Shown: positions 62,886 through 64,000 of the stretch, one piece after another
Numbering within the stretch: position 1 is the stretch's first letter
Layout of the letters: the number at the start of each line of letters is the position of its first letter
Origin: DATCJA01 sp963814955
GTDB taxonomy: Bacteria; Acidobacteriota; Vicinamibacteria; Vicinamibacterales; UBA2999
Length of the DNA: 64,000 nucleotides
NCBI GenBank assembly: GCA_963814955.1
Contig: CAWFEX010000015.1
Coordinates: forward strand, 124,001-188,000
Direction of reading: 5' to 3'
The notes under the pieces: generated by a model
What the model saw: the letters and a program-made list of their open reading frames with translations, nothing else
The model's database searches: none
What the model was told of the DNA's origin: nothing
Translations under genes and position numbers: made by a program

Positions 62886-64000
<1,115 letters not shown>

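Overview
The window is a G+C-rich bacterial chromosome segment. Its gene families point to Acidobacteriota, most likely the Vicinamibacteria group. The indicators are a VWFA-related secreted protein of the acidobacterial type, a Ser/Thr kinase fused to a TolB-like propeller, three DUF6152-like secreted proteins, a reaction-centre-type cytochrome c subunit homologue and a DUF2934 protein. Taxonomy is inferred from families only; no rRNA gene is present.

Layout. 0.1-1.5 kb: a decayed IS701-like element. 1.7-8 kb: a broken sensor kinase, methyltransferases (one intact-length, one remnant), a sugar isomerase-like protein and a first membrane fatty-acid-hydroxylase/sterol-desaturase homologue. 8-16.5 kb: an accessory stretch of small genes (four-Cys zinc ribbons, small secreted or membrane proteins), a cytochrome P460 + flavin oxidase pair and a YdeI-like protein. 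16.6-18.2 kb: a complete IS1202/ISNCY-type element with a 19-bp target duplication. 18.2-24 kb: a MmcQ-like protein, a sodium:solute symporter and a PAS-GAF-histidine kinase-receiver protein. 24.3-28.5 kb: a tightly packed four-gene operon (membrane protein, sterol-desaturase homologue, GH3-type acyl-amide synthetase, dipeptide-epimerase-like enzyme). 29-33 kb: a run of secreted proteins around a dihaem cytochrome, including a DUF6152-like protein and its partner. 33-39.9 kb: DUF2236 and DAACS genes, an IS5 remnant interrupted by a MITE-like element, TonB-receptor and P450 remnants, operator-like repeats and tRNA-Leu(CAG). 39.9-41.3 kb: a second copy of the DUF6152 + partner module. 41.3-64 kb: more ordinary chromosome with an RRM protein, RluA, a polysaccharide deacetylase, a serine/threonine dehydratase, glucan phosphorylase, a VWFA protein, an M24 peptidase, HtrA, CYTH, MurU/AmgK-like recycling enzymes, asnS, rimO, rimP and nusA (cut by the window end).

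Two cautions govern interpretation. First, many genes, including ones expected to be essential (asnS) or well conserved (rimO, the kinases), are split by single-base indels although the protein reads through perfectly when the frame is switched. This looks more like consensus error from noisy reads than real decay, so 'pseudogene' and 'frameshifted' calls here are provisional. Second, the intergenic regions carry several kinds of short palindromic repeats, one of which appears to have inserted in frame inside rimO.

The most interesting candidates are: the DUF6152-like proteins, whose predicted mature N-termini all begin His-His and which share an Asn-Pro-His motif (a possible copper site), duplicated together with a partner protein; the GH3/hydroxylase/epimerase operon; the rimO insertion; a family of roughly 60-residue zinc ribbons with an Arg/Asp-rich tail; and tandem operator-like palindromes with no obvious regulator.
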